DNA of 64,000 nucleotides from Amyelois transitella (GCF_032362555.1 NC_083530.1:1270001-1334000); one strand, 5' to 3'; counted from the stretch's first letter, positions 28,201 to 38,590 are shown. The notes: generated by a model from the letters alone, not told the origin. Translations and numbers: made by a program.

Positions 28201-31200
28201 TTCAATGATGCCCATAATAACTATTCCACGCGGACGAAGTCGCAGGCACAGCTAGTCTTATATATAAAATTCTCGTGTCACAATGTTCGTTGCCTCCTCC
28301 TCTCCGAAACGGCTTGACCGATTCACATGAAATTTTGTGAGCATATTAAGTAAGTCTGAGAATCGGCCAACATCTATTTTTTATACACCTTAGTGATAAG
28401 GGTTGTCCACACTTATCACTTTTTTTTTTACTAGAAATTCCTTAAAATTATTTATATGGCAAAACAACGTTTGCCGGGACAGCTAGTTTATTTATATAAT
28501 CACGTCTACATCCCTTGCGAAGTAGACAGTGCCTTGAAAGGACTGACAGGCCACGTTCGGCTGTTAGGTGTATTGATAGAATTGAGGTTCAAATAGTGAC
28601 AGATTGCCATCGTCTAAAAGACAATCCCAAATGTATAATACTAACCTTTAGTCGCCTTTTTTATATTGGTGCCGGGAACGGTACACGGCTAAAACTATGT
28701 ATACCTAGATATTTTATAAATTTCATTGAAATCTGTTTAGACGTGAAAGACGGACAAACAAACAAACACACTTTAACGTCGACAATATTAGTATGGATAA
28801 CATGATAATATTTTACCTATAATAAACATTATTGACCGTTCAAAATTTTTTATCGCAAAAAATATCTTTCATACATACATATGGTCACGTCTATATCACT
28901 TGCGGGGTAGACAGAGCCAACAGACTGAATGGCCACGTTCAGCTATTTGGCTTAATGATAGAATTGAGATTCAAATACCGACAGGTTGCCAGCCCGTCGC
29001 CTAAAAAAGAATCCCAAGTTTGTAAGCCTATCCTTTAGTCGCCTTTTACAACGTCCATGGGAAAGAGATGGAGTGATCCTATTCTTTTTTGTATTGGCGC
29101 CGGGAACCACACGGCAAATCTCTTTCAGCTGTCGAAAATAACGAATTGTTTCGTGTCATACGATTTTGTGTATACTTAACACGGCGGGTGTAAATTGTAC
29201 ACGTATCACTGATATGGATAGTTTCTGATAGGGAAAGAGGCGTGATTTTTATGTATGTATGTATGTATCACTGATATGCTATCACTATGATATTATATCA
29301 GTTAGTTATAATAATAACTCCACAGTTAAATTGCTTAGTTTGTTTTGTCAGTTAAAATGTGAGCTAAACTTTTTGAAAATAGAAATCGTTTTTTTTTTAA
29401 TAATTTCACAAACATACATATAATCACGTCTGTATGTTAAATTATTTATTATCGATCTGTATCATACATATAATTATTATTTATTTATAATTATTTTGTG
29501 TTACTCTTGTTATTCCTCTACCAAAAATCCAGTAGAAATCGGAGGGCACAACAAACATATTATAGTTATAAAGCGGTCGTTATACTACGGCCTTCACCTT
29601 CCGATGAAGACGTGTTTTTTTCTGCGAAATGCGCAAATAAGGAGTGCTTTATCGTTAAAAAGTTTTACAAATCTCTCAATATCTCTTTCCCGTGGATGTC
29701 GTAAAAGGTGACTAAGGGCTAGGCATATATACTTGAGATTATTCTTATAGGCGATGGGCTAGCAACCTGTCATTATATGAATCACAATTCTATCATTGAG
29801 CCTTACATCTGTACGTGGCCTTTCTATTCTCTACTCTGCTTGGCTCTGTCTATCCCGTAAGGAATACAGACGTGATTATAGATGTGTATATGTATATGAT
29901 ATATATGATGTGTATAGTGATGTGATTTGATTAAAGACTATGATGAGAATAATGGGAGTATATTTATACGTAGAACGTAATAATACCATATGTATGTGCT
30001 TAGAATTATTAGAAGCAATATCTTAGTTTAAAATTATACCGACCAACGACATCGAATTTTCATGTATTAAATTAAGAGTATTTTCTTCTTAATTCAATTT
30101 TATTTTATTTATGTATTTATTTATTTTATCGCTTAAATGTTCACATAAGGATGATATTACAATATTTGCAGTTGCATGCATGTACTCAATAGTATAATAG
30201 AGTGATACAGTAGTCTAATAACTTATATTTTGACATCTGTCAATGTCAATATTTAACATTTGTACACACTAGCCTTAACCTCCAGTTGTAAGCTACTTTA
30301 ATTTATCTTCATAACCAATCTTCTCGAAATTTGAACATTCATTTAATGACATAATCATAATGTTGACATTTTGCATAATACGCATTTAATTTTTGTAAAA
30401 AAAAAAGTTAAATTTGGGCCAGGCAACAAAAAAATAAATAATTTCAATTTTGTTATCTATTACAATTCGATTTATTAACGGAAGTTTTATTTATGTATGT
30501 AAATTTTGCCCAAGACAACAGAAATTTTGCCATAAAATCGAATAAATTATTTAAATTTTTGTTAAATATTACAATTCGATTAATTAAACGAAAACTAAAT
30601 AGATTAGTGTTAATTTTAACTCATTGTTTTTTTTTTTCGCTCAACGAAAACATTTCTTAGAACAAGGTCATGAGAAATATTTTAAGAGTTCATTCCAAAT
30701 GCGTATATATTTGATGCGTACGTAGATCGCATATCAACAATTTTTGTTTGCGTTACATACAAAAACAATATTTTTTTGCATAAAAATATTTATGTACACA
30801 AATTGACGACACATCAAACCGTGACAACGCCGAATAATTATTTTTTTTGTTGTACTTTTCATAATAAAAAAAAATATCCCTTATGTAAATGTTATAATAT
30901 TAAATATCTACACACATTGAGGTGACTCAGAATTTTTAACTCTACACTTAAGAGACAATTTAAAAAAAAGAAAACTATTTTTTTCTAATTTTTCACAAAT
31001 TACAAGTCGATCCTCAAAATCAATTAAAATATCACACGTAAGAAAGCGTATATTCCCAAAGCGTTACATGTACTCGTACATACATATATATAAACATCGT
31101 CACTCGACCTTCAACTTGACTAAACTGGCTCTGCGAGACGAAGCTATGATGTTATTGCGTGTATAATAACGTATTCTAAAAGTGATAATATACATACTCT

Positions 31201-34200
31201 TACGTTTTGAATAGCAAATTATTGTTTGTCTGTTATTCATATATGTTTAAGTATATTTGATGTGATGAAACGGGGTTTGATACATATTATAATTAGGTCG
31301 TTTGACTTATGCATCGTATGTATCTATACTATACTAAATATTATAAAGCTGAAGAGTTTGTTTGTTTGTTTGAACGCGCTAATCTCAGGAACTACTGTTT
31401 CGAATTGAAAAATTCTTTTTGTGTTGAATAGACCATTTATCGAGGAAGGCTTTAGGCTATATTTAATCACGGTGCAACTTTTAGAGGCGAAGAAATAACA
31501 GAAAATGTGAAAAAATAACGGGGAAAGTTATTCATCCTTGAGGGCTTCAATGATGCCCAAAATAACTATTTCACGCGTACGAAGTCGCGGACACAGCTAT
31601 TCTTATATGTATATAACATTATATATATTTATTTAAATATATTGCTTTGGAGCGTCGCTCGTTGGCTGAATCGGTAAGGTTTGCGGTTAAAATGCGTGAC
31701 GCGCGTGAAAGAAATAACATACAATCATGTCCATATCCCTTGCGGGGTAGACAGAGCCAAAACAGTCTTGAAAAGGCTAATAGGCCACGTTAAGCTGTTT
31801 GGCTTAATGATAGAATTGAGATTCAAATAGTGACAGGTTGCTAGTCTGTCGCCTAAAAAAGAATCCCAAGTTTGTAAGCCTATCCCTTAGTCGCCTTTTA
31901 CCACATTCATGGGAAAGAGATGGAGTGATCCTATTCTTTCTTTATATATATATATACTAGCGACCCGCCATATATGTATATATACTAGCGACCCGCCCCG
32001 GCTTCGCACGGGTGCAAAATTCGGAAAAATTATACATAAAAACCTTCCTCTTGAATCACTCTACCTATTACAAAAAACCGCATCAAAATCCGTTGCGTAA
32101 TTTTAAAGATTTAAGCATACAGACAAACAGACTAATATAGCGACTTTGTTTTATACTATGTAGTGATATATATGTTTTAGAGTATACAATAAACATACTA
32201 ATGTGTTAAACACATGTTTTGTCAACAGGCAAAGACGTCCAGAAGAGATGGCGGTCTATACGTGACTCGTACACGAAGGCCTACAGGCAGGGCAAGTGTG
32301 TGCCGCCTGAAATGTGCGCCCCGGGCTCCCGACGCTATCAGCACCACAAGCAGATGGCGTTCTTGCTGAATGCACTTAAAAACAAGTAAGTACTTAATTA
32401 TACATACATATGTACATGTGATCACGTCTATGTCCCTTGCGGGGTGGACAGAGACGACAGTCTTTAAAAGCATATGTACATATAATAAAAACAAGTAATT
32501 ATATTGTACATACATACATATGTACATATAATCATCGTCTATGTCCCTTGCGGGGTAGACGGAGACAACTGTCTTGAAAAGATTGATAGGCCACGCTCAG
32601 CTGTTTGGCTTAATGAAAGAATTGAGATTCAAATAGTGACAGGTTGCTAGCCCATCGCCTAAAAAAGAATCCCAAGTTTGTAAGCCTATCCCTTAGTCAC
32701 ATTTTACGACATCTATGAGAAAGAGATGAAGTGTTCCTATTTATATTATTATTTTTTTAATTTGGTTTGATATCGCTCCGCAATGTCAATAAAATAAGTA
32801 CTATTAGGTTCTCTTGGGTAAACTTTGAATTGTAAAGCTGCGAATTTTAATATCTATCGAATTTTCAAACAAATATAAAAATTCATCTTGATAAAAATGT
32901 TTGGATCATTGATACAAGTGTAAGCGTTTAAGTAACATCGTTTTTTCTATTTCTATTTTTCAGAAAACCGCGATTCGCACAGGACAAATACGAATCATTC
33001 TCGGAAGTGTCAAACTCTTCGCATCCACCACCCGAAGATATAATTAAAATAAAAAACGAATCCATAGACATACCGCTAGATTTAAAAACCAAACCGGACA
33101 TCCCGGAGAGACCAGAGACAATGGACAAATCCACATCGACTGACGCACAAGATATAAAAATCGAGATGCCAACGTCTGAAATCAAAATCGACGCTAATTC
33201 GATCTTACCGGAAGACCATTTCGACGATGACAAACTGTTTATGAATTCATTAGTGCCGTTTTTCAAAAAAATGAATGACGATACGAGGTTGAAATGCCGT
33301 ATTGAAGTGTTGAAGACAATTAGATACGCCCTGCAAGGTCACAAGTGTTTTCAAACGCTCAAACTGGACGAAGATAGCTTCTTCACGAGCAAAAACAGCA
33401 GGTTGTGTAAAGATGAACCGGGCGATAACAACATGAACACATCCAAGTCTAGCGAGTCCAAATTGTCTATGGTCACAAGGTCTGCCGATGGTACAAGGAC
33501 AACGAGGAAACGGAAGGTATGCCTATATTGTCTATGTTTTGCATATTTTGCCTTTATTTATTTATTTGTTTAAACTTTATTTCTATAAGACACAAAATAA
33601 TCTATACCAATATTATAAAGCTGAAGAGTTTGTTTGTTTGAACGCGATAATCTCAGGAACTACTAGTTCGAATTGAATTTTTTTTTTTGTGTTGAATAAA
33701 CCATTTATCGAGAAGGGCTTTAGGCTTTATAACATCACGCTGCCACTTTTAGGAGCGAAGAAATAATGGAAAATGTGAAAAATAAACGGGGAAAGTTATT
33801 CATCCTTGAGGGCTTCAATGATGTCCTAAAATAACTATTCCACGCGGACGAAGTTACGGGCACAGCTAGATTAATTATAATAATTAATATAAGACGACTA
33901 AGATATAGGCTAATAAACTTAGGATTATTCTTTTAAATGATGGGCTAGCGACCTGTCACTATTTCAATATCAATAGCGATGAAGAATGAAGGTCTTAAAT
34001 AATATAAAAATAAGTAAACATGATAGAATACACGTAATGAAATACATTACAGTTTAAATTTTGACGCTATAAATAAATAATTTCATTCAAAGTACGACGG
34101 GAAAGTCCATTTTGAAAATTCAAAATTTTATAAAATAAAAAAACTATGCCATCAGTGAATTAATAAATTATGGAATAACTTTTATTAAACCATCATAAAT

Positions 34201-36895
34201 GTACATAACAGGTTTTTTTAATATATTTTTTTTAATACTCTACTATTTGGACTCGCCCAAATAATGTGTTATGTACATAGTTATATCTCAGGCATTTTTT
34301 TGTTTATTCACGCGATTACGAGTATTTTACCAATGTTTTAATTGATTAGAAACTAAATTAATAAATTACTAAAACAAACAAATTAGTCATCATGCCTATT
34401 CCGTCATTTAAGCGATTTGCTGAACGTGGTCTGTTCAAGACCGTTGACTCTGTCTGCCCCGCAAGGGATATAGACGTGACCATAGAATAGAATAGATTTA
34501 TTTTCAAAATTGGATACAAGGTATCACTTTTTGACGTCACATAACTTAAATCTAATTATAACTACTACGCGCTTCCAAAGCGGACGAAGAAGCGGCGGAA
34601 CAAACTACACTGCATTTTCACCGGACGTCAATTTACAAATATAGATCTCTTAAATCTAAATCGTGGACGAATGCACATATTGTCTACATTGAGAAAACAT
34701 GAATGAATGTAGATCCAATATGTATGTATGTATGTATGTATGTATTAATTGTTTGTAACTCCCCCAGGGTAGGTCGCCATCCCCACTCCCTGTTCCGGCA
34801 AAAAAACGCGGCCCGGGTCGTCCTAGAAAGGTAAGTTTGTAGTTATTTTAGTGCCGTGTGGTTCCCGGCACCAATAGAAAAAAAGTATAGGACCACTTCA
34901 TCTCTTCTTTCCCATGGATGTCGTAAAAGGCGAATAAGGGATAAGCTTATACACTTGGGATTATTCTTTTGAGGCGATTGGCTAGCAACCTGTCACTATT
35001 TGAAGCTCAATTCTATCTTAAAGCCAAATAGCTGAGCGTGGCCTATCGGTCTTTTCAAGACTGTTGGCTCTGTCTACCCCGCAAGGGATATAGACGTGAT
35101 TATATGATTACATAGTATATGTATGCTTTTAAAAGTTCCGAAAGGCACTGTCCGACCCGTAAGGGATAAATACATGTTATTTGTGAAAGTGTTCCATTTA
35201 CTCGAGTACAAAATAAAGTAATTATTAATTAATATTGTTGACGGCCTGTGTGGCGCAGCGGTAGTGCGCTAGTCTGTGACACCGGAGGTCCCGGGTTCGA
35301 ATCTCGGCCAGGGCATGATGAGAAACGAACTTTTTCTGATTGGCCTGGGTCTTGGATGTTTATCTATATAAGTAGATATTAATTATAAAAATATAATATC
35401 GTTAAGTTAGTATCTCGTAACACAAGTCTCGAACTCACTTCGAGGCCAACTCAATCTGTGTAATTTGTCCCGTATATATTTATATTGCTATCTCATTCAT
35501 CAACAGATCCGTCTCCCCCCATCGGATTCAGACGAGGAACAGGCGGCGAAGAAACGGCCGAAATTGAAGGTGGCGCCGATAGAGCCTCTCTCGGAGATGG
35601 ACGACATTTTAACCAGCGTCAGCAGAGTCGATCAATTGTCAACACCGTTGTTTATGAAGGTAAGCATACATCCTACTACTATTATAAAGGCGAAAGTTTG
35701 TATGGATGTATGGATGTTTGTTACTCTTTCACGCAAAAACTACTGACCCGATTACCATGAAATTTGGTATGTAGGTAGCTGAAGACCCAGAATAACACAT
35801 AGGCTACTTTTTATCCCAGAGTTCCCGCGGGATTGATAGGGTTTCCATGCGGACGAAGTCGCGGGCGGCCTCTAGTACATATATACATATGGTCGCGTCC
35901 ATATCCCTTGCGGGGTAGACAGAGCCAACAGTCTTGAAAAGACTGATAGGCCACGTTCAGCTGTTTGGCTTAATGATAGAATTGAGATTCAAATAGTGAC
36001 AGGTTGCTGGCCCATCGCCTAAAAATAAGAATCCCAAGTTTGTAAGCCTATCCCTTAGTCGCCTTTTACGACATCCATGGGAAAGAGATGGAGTGGTCCT
36101 ATTCTTTTTTGGTATTGGTCCCGGGAACCACACGGCATGAAGATAAGATTAACTTGAATCTTCTCAGCCGCCTGAGCGCTGATCAGATAACAGATACCCA
36201 TTAATGCTACTCTTTCTATGTCAACAAATGTCCAATATACCCAATTATGGAAATTTTTGCTAACTAAACACATCTATATTAATATTAAAAAGCTGAAGAG
36301 TTTGTTTGTTTGTTTGAACGCGCTAATCTCAGGAACGACGGACGGGTTCGAATTGAAAAATTATTTTTGTGTTGAATAGACCATTTATCGAGGAAGGCTT
36401 AAGGCTATATAACATCACGCTGCAACTATTAGGAGCGAAGAAATAATGGAAAATGTGAAAAAAACGGGGGAAAATTATTCATCCTTGAGGGCTTCAATGA
36501 TGCACAAATTAACTATTCCACGCGGACCAAGTCGCAGAATTCCATCGACCTAAAACTCATTATAATCAAATCAAAATTTAAATTCATTATTATGGTAAAT
36601 TTTGAACGTCAATAAATTATGTTCACATCTTTTGGTTTCACAACATTGATTGACGTCGAATAAATAAATTTAGTATATAATAAATTACATTAAACTAAGT
36701 TTAGTGCCGTTTCCAAAGCGATATTGCTGAAGGAGCGGCAACAAACTGCACTGCAGCACGCGCACTTTCATTGACCTGTCATTACGTTGATTCCAGGTGT
36801 ACAATCTCAGCCGTTCAGTGCCTTCTAAACCCACACGGCTCGCCGACGCAATGGAGGAAACCGTATCGTTGGATCCTAAAACACAACCTTGTTAA
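15461..36895 (+). CDS. MADF-BESS domain protein with AT-hook, six exons, 406 aa
   Basis: Exons are 15461-15656, 32229-32385, 32964-33516, 34768-34830, 35507-35659 and 36797-36895 (stop TAA 36893-36895). Phases agree throughout. The MADF domain covers residues about 16-118 (VQKRPCLFDTNHPNY, KDVQKRWRSIRDSY, FLLNAL) and spans the first intron. A BESS-type motif lies at about 205-245 (DDDKLFMNSLVPFF). Exon 4 is a self-contained AT-hook (KKRGPGRPRK). Basic clusters RTTRKRK and KKRPKLK may be nuclear localisation signals, and IKIE is a possible SUMO site. MADF-BESS proteins of the Adf-1/Stwl kind bind DNA and interact through BESS, so this is a probable chromatin or transcription regulator. The orthologue was not identified. 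A polyA signal AATAAA lies at 36937-36942. The first intron is 16.6 kb. Confidence 0.88.
17205..17447 (-). repeat. Helitron-like 1 copy
   Basis: GGGCATCATTGAAGCCCTCA through ATTATAATATTAGTATACAT. The terminal CGCGGACGAAGT hairpin end is missing. Confidence 0.8.
17620..17866 (-). repeat. family A repeat, 5' head missing
   Basis: (CATA)n, GGTCACGTCCAAATCCCCTG, then the body to TCTTATTTGTATTGGTGC. Confidence 0.85.
19310..19470 (+). repeat. Helitron-like 3 copy
   Basis: TCTGTTAGTCTGTATGCTTA, CGCAACGGATTTTGATGCGG and the end GCACCCGTGCGAAGCCGGGG..GCTAGT. Matches 31965-32165 in reverse. Confidence 0.8.
19482..19756. repeat. two family A fragments in opposite orientation
   Basis: A plus-strand 3' half at 19482-19612 is followed by a minus-strand 5' half at 19629-19756 (to GGGAACCACACGGCAC). 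Head-on arrangement within the MADF intron. Confidence 0.8.
19965..20110 (+). repeat. LINE-3' fragment
   Basis: AGTTATGAATGTGGATGAAG through CTCCGGGAAAGAGGCGTGAT plus (ATGT)n. Confidence 0.85.
20800..20976 (-). repeat. tRNA-SINE-1, 5'-truncated
   Basis: Complement of the SINE tail and body (ATATACGGGACAAATCACAC .. AAAGTTCGTTTCTCATAATG). The tRNA-like head is absent. Confidence 0.8.
21470..21536 (+). promoter_or_regulatory. possible alternative first exon in the MADF intron
   Basis: A GC-rich stretch in AT-rich surroundings ends in GGACGCAC followed by GTAAGTAT, a near-perfect splice donor. It has no long reading frame, so if real it would be a 5' UTR or noncoding exon. Single-site evidence only. 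Confidence 0.25.
22905..23000 (+). repeat. family B fragment
   Basis: CAACATCATTGGTTGACTTC and ACTGCCGCTTCCAAAACGTC. The 3' end is missing. Confidence 0.7.
23336..23622. repeat. (TA)n microsatellite with duplicated 78-bp spacer
   Basis: (TA)n tracts at about 23336-23380 and 23456-23544. The unit from AACATATAAACGTAACGTAA to TCAATTATTGTATGTGAGTA occurs after each tract with no differences seen, so the tract-plus-spacer was duplicated in tandem recently. Confidence 0.9.
23801..24050 (+). repeat. family A repeat
   Basis: GCCGTGTGGTTACCGGCACT head through GGGATATAGACGTAACCATA and ATGTATGT. Confidence 0.85.
24790..25015 (-). repeat. Helitron-like 2 copy
   Basis: CTAGAGGCCGCCCGCGACTTCG at the left is the complement of the family 3' end. 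It ends TTTCGCATTTATTATATTAG. Confidence 0.85.
25141..25246. repeat. (TA)n tract ending in a palindrome
   Basis: (TA)n at 25143-25194, then TAAACAGTTAA (25195-25205), a second (TA)n, and TTAACTGTTTA (25234-25244). The arms are exact complements around an AT loop, so a cruciform or hairpin is possible. Confidence 0.85.
25290..25600 (-). mobile_element. LINE-3' fragment, ~310 bp
   Basis: (CATA)n, ATCACGCCCTTTTTCCCGGA, then GATCAAGATACGTTCGTCTA and CCAAACCATCTTAACATACC, which align with the coding part of the 9097 copy in reverse. Confidence 0.85.
25855..26111 (-). mobile_element. family A insertion with 9-11 bp target-site duplication
   Basis: Flanked by CTAAATAAT at 25846-25854 and again at 26112-26120, extendable to GCTAAATAATA. 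This defines the unit as about 257 bp, from the GCCGTGTGG head to the (ATGT) tail, and shows it is a real mobile element. The interrupted host sequence is rich in GGCATA/TATGCC motifs and looks like a decayed transposon too. Confidence 0.9.
26497..26735 (+). repeat. family B copy flanked by ~37-bp direct repeats
   Basis: The body TATAGGATACTTCATATCGC .. GCACTGCAGCATTTTCTTCA is flanked by nearly identical copies of ATGGAATTCGATTTTGTTAT (26442 and 26742) plus the following TGTGCC.. sequence. Confidence 0.8.
26880..27030 (+). repeat. tRNA-SINE-2, 3' part
   Basis: GACGGGAGTCGCTTCGTGTT, CCCGGGCTCCTCTCCCAGAG and GTGAGGATGCAACCGGGACT. Confidence 0.8.
27112..27370 (+). repeat. family A repeat, full length
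   Basis: GTGCCGTGTGGTTCCCGGCAC head to GACGTGATTATATGTATGTA. Confidence 0.9.
27540..27787 (-). repeat. family A repeat, diverged
   Basis: Body recognisable (GAATAGTGACAGGTTGCTAG, TTAGTCGCCTTTTACGATTT). Both ends are degraded. Confidence 0.75.
27985..28255 (+). repeat. Helitron-like 1 copy
   Basis: TCTATACTAATATTATAAAG to GCGGACGAAGTCGCAGGCAC and AGCTAGT. The next element starts immediately. Confidence 0.9.
28256..28490 (+). repeat. Helitron-like 4 copy
   Basis: TTATATATAAAATTCTCGTG, CGAAACGGCTTGACCGATTC and the end GTTTGCCGGGACAGCTAGTT. Abuts the preceding Helitron-like element end to end. Confidence 0.75.
28496..28690 (-). repeat. family A repeat, internally deleted
   Basis: ATAATCACGTCTACATCCCT, then the body to TTGGTGCCGGGAACGGTACA. 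The central part is shortened. Confidence 0.75.
28869..29116 (-). repeat. family A repeat, full length
   Basis: (CATA)n/GGTCACGTCTATATCACTTG to GGCGCCGGGAACCACACGGC. Confidence 0.85.
29228..29272 (+). repeat. LINE-3' terminal fragment
   Basis: Only AGGGAAAGAGGCGTGATTTT plus (ATGT)n is present. Confidence 0.75.
29676..29890 (+). repeat. family A repeat, head missing
   Basis: ATCTCTTTCCCGTGGATGTC through AATACAGACGTGATTATAGA. Confidence 0.8.
31320..31605 (+). repeat. Helitron-like 1 copy
   Basis: TCTATACTATACTAAATATT, AAAGCTGAAGAGTTTGTTTG and ACGAAGTCGCGGACACAGCT. Confidence 0.85.
31650..31712 (+). repeat. tRNA-SINE-2 head fragment
   Basis: GAGCGTCGCTCGTTGGCTGA and GGTAAGGTTTGCGGTTAAAA resemble the 5' tRNA-like part of the 50583 copy. 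Confidence 0.55.
31717..31945 (-). repeat. family A repeat
   Basis: ATCATGTCCATATCCCTTGC to GGAGTGATCCTATTCTTTCT. The head is truncated. Confidence 0.85.
31965..32165 (-). repeat. Helitron-like 3 copy
   Basis: ACTAGCGACCCGCCCCGGCT, CACGGGTGCAAAATTCGG and AATCCGTTGCGTAATTTTAA. Ends 60 bp upstream of MADF exon 2; a short duplicate of its first 12 bases lies just to the left. Confidence 0.8.
32402..32745 (-). repeat. family A fragment plus full-length copy in tandem
   Basis: A 3' fragment at 32402-32470 is followed by a near-complete copy at 32509-32745. Both are minus and both start with ACATATGTACAT-type tails, within MADF intron 2. Confidence 0.8.
33598..33872 (+). repeat. Helitron-like 1 copy
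   Basis: TCTATACCAATATTATAAAG to GCGGACGAAGTTACGGGCAC and AGCTAG, in MADF intron 3. Confidence 0.85.
34488..34670 (+). repeat. family B copy
   Basis: AGATTTATTTTCAAAATTGG through CACTGCATTTTCACCGGACG. Preceded by a family A 3' fragment at 34400-34486. Confidence 0.7.
34850..35107 (+). repeat. family A repeat, full length
   Basis: GTGCCGTGTGGTTCCCGGCA to GACGTGATTATATGATTACA. Begins 19 bases after the MADF exon 4 donor. Confidence 0.9.
35243..35485 (+). repeat. tRNA-SINE-1, full length
   Basis: A box GTGGCGCAGCGGTAGTGCG, B box GGTTCGAATCTC, tail TTTGTCCCGTATATATTTAT. It ends about 20 bases before the MADF exon 5 acceptor. Confidence 0.9.
35672..35877 (+). repeat. Helitron-like 2 copy, young
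   Basis: Starts 12 bases after the MADF exon 5 donor and ends GTCGCGGGCGGCCTCTAGT. Differs from 11664 and 63730 mainly by one extra GTATGGAT unit. Confidence 0.9.
35880..36136 (-). repeat. family A repeat, full length
   Basis: ATATGGTCGCGTCCATATCC to CCCGGGAACCACACGGCA. Abuts the Helitron-like copy. Confidence 0.9.
36270..36540 (+). repeat. Helitron-like 1 copy
   Basis: TCTATATTAATATTAAAAAG to CACGCGGACCAAGTCGCAGA. The terminal CTAG is lost. Confidence 0.8.
36600..36778 (+). repeat. family B copy
   Basis: TTTTGGTTTCACAACATTGA, GTGCCGTTTCCAAAGCG and ACTGCACTGCAGCACG. Ends about 20 bases before the last MADF exon. Confidence 0.75.
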
Positions 36896-36936
36896 ACTAG
36901 TTTCTAAGTTAAAAAACATTTAACGGATATTTAGAA

Positions 36937-36942
36937 AATAAA
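36937..36942 (+). terminator. polyadenylation signal of the MADF-BESS gene
   Basis: AATAAA 42 bases after the stop codon, followed by GTGTGTAG, a reasonable GU-rich downstream element. Confidence 0.6.
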
Positions 36943-36984
36943 GTGTGTAGCGTTTTAGACTGCAAACTTTGAAGAACATAGTAC

Positions 36985-37165
36985 ATGCATATGGTCACGT
37001 CTATAACCCTTGCGGGGTAGACAGAGCCAACAGTCTTGGAAAGACTGAATGGCCACGCTCGGCTGTTGGCTGGCTTAATGATAGAATTGAGATTCAAATA
37101 GTGACAGGTTGCTGGCCCGTCGCCTGAAAGAAGAATCCCAAGTTTGTAAGCCTATCACTTAGCCT
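36985..37165 (-). repeat. family A repeat, truncated
   Basis: CATATGGTCACGTCTATAAC to GTAAGCCTATCACTTAG. The 5' head is missing. Confidence 0.8.
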
Positions 37166-37804
37166 ATTGAATATCATACAAATGTTATTTGTTTTGTTTC
37201 CATTTACCAGCGATATGTTGGATTTCTTCAAGTGGTTTTTGATAATGTAGGTGTTCTTTGACTTGGCGAATTTTCATTTAACTGTCTGTTTTTTTTTTTT
37301 TTGAAACTACATAATAAGCTTAGATAATCGTGTATAACTCCTATTGTGTCCTTTTTTCTATTTCGAAACCCAATGAATCGTTTGGAAATGAAAACGAAAA
37401 TTTTATTAAAATTTGAAGTTATTTAAAAGAAACAAAATTGATTTCCAAAGAATTTGGTTGAGGAAAAAAGCTGACGAATGTTATATTCTTGGGAATCTTT
37501 AATCGTGTAAAATATAAGTTGAACTTGGAAACATTTGGAAAATTAATTCCGGTCCGATTAAATTCCCAATTAGAAACGTCATGCCTTGAAAATGTTAAAT
37601 TGATTGGTCGCCTAGAATGACTTTGATGTCAGGATACATCTAGTGCATCAATTTCTCATATCACTGTAGTGTAAGGTAATGTATAATTATAGATAGTAAT
37701 TTTAATAAGAAAATGTGATATAGCATATATTTGGCCATGTATGTTTAAACTGTTATGTATCAATAATGGCTTATTGTGTAACCAGATTTTTTTATACATT
37801 TCAA

Positions 37805-38035
37805 ACATCAAATTCAAAACTCAAAATTTTTATTCATTATTATAGGATACTTCATATCGCTTAATAATTGTCAAATTTTTTGGTTTCACAACATTGGTTG
37901 ACGTCACATTTATTATTTAAAACTAAGTTTACTGCCGCTTCCAAGGCGTCAGTGCAGAAGAAGCGGTAACAAACTGCACTGCAGCATTTTCTACAACAAC
38001 GTCAACTTCACAAATATCCAAACGTAAATAATATG
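37805..38035 (+). repeat. family B copy, near full length
   Basis: AAATTTTTATTCATTATTAT, ATAGGATACTTCATATCGC, GCCGCTTCCAAGGCGTCAG and CACTGCAGCATTTTCTAC. Confidence 0.8.
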
Positions 38036-38084
38036 TTTGATGCAACTTAAGTCATGAAGCCCATTGTCACTTCACTCGTACTGT

Positions 38085-38165
38085 GGTGTAGTGGTTATAT
38101 TAATGCCTCTTTACTTTAAGTTCAGAGTTCGATCTGAGATCAGGACATATAAAGATGGATGATGT
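38085..38165 (+). repeat. tRNA-like sequence (SINE head)
   Basis: TGTGGTGTAGTGGTTATATT resembles an A box and CAGAGTTCGATCTGA a degenerate B box, spaced as in a tRNA. It does not fold to a clean cloverleaf, so a SINE head or tRNA pseudogene is more likely than a functional tRNA. Confidence 0.5.
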
Positions 38166-38396
38166 GATATATTCTGGTATAGTGAGGTTTGTACTAATAT
38201 ATTGTTTTTAAAAAAATACAGTAAAGTTAGGGTTGAGTTTTATTTTTATTTATTTTATGTAATGTATTTGAGACTTGAGCTTGTGTGCGTTATTTCAAAT
38301 AAATCTTTCATTCATTCATCCATTCAATAATTTTTGAAACATGTTCCAAACTTATTTTGAGGCTAGCTCAATCAGTTAGATTTTTCTGTACACCTA

Positions 38397-38590
38397 CATA
38401 AATAAATAAATATATACGGGACAACACAGATTGAATTAGTCTCGAAGTGAGTTCGAAACTTGTGTTACGAGATACTAACTCAACGATACTACTTATTGTA
38501 ATAAATACATATATAGATAAACATCCAAGACCCAGGTCAATTAGAAATTGTTCGTTTCTCAACATGCCCTGGCCGGGATTCGAACCGAAA
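38397..38590 (-). repeat. tRNA-SINE-1, head-truncated
   Basis: ATATATACGGGACAACACAG to CCTGGCCGGGATTCGAAC. The A box is missing. Confidence 0.85.

Larger units (their letters stand above)
15657..32228 (+). other. 16.6-kb first intron of the MADF-BESS gene
   Basis: Bounded by GCTG/GTATGT and CAACAG/GC. Repeats make up much of it. Low-repeat GC-richer islands occur at about 15660-16160, 18540-18860, 20560-20720, 21470-21550 and 22180-22440; these are candidates for regulatory DNA or alternative first exons. Short open frames there show no recognisable protein. No other gene was supported. Confidence 0.7.
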
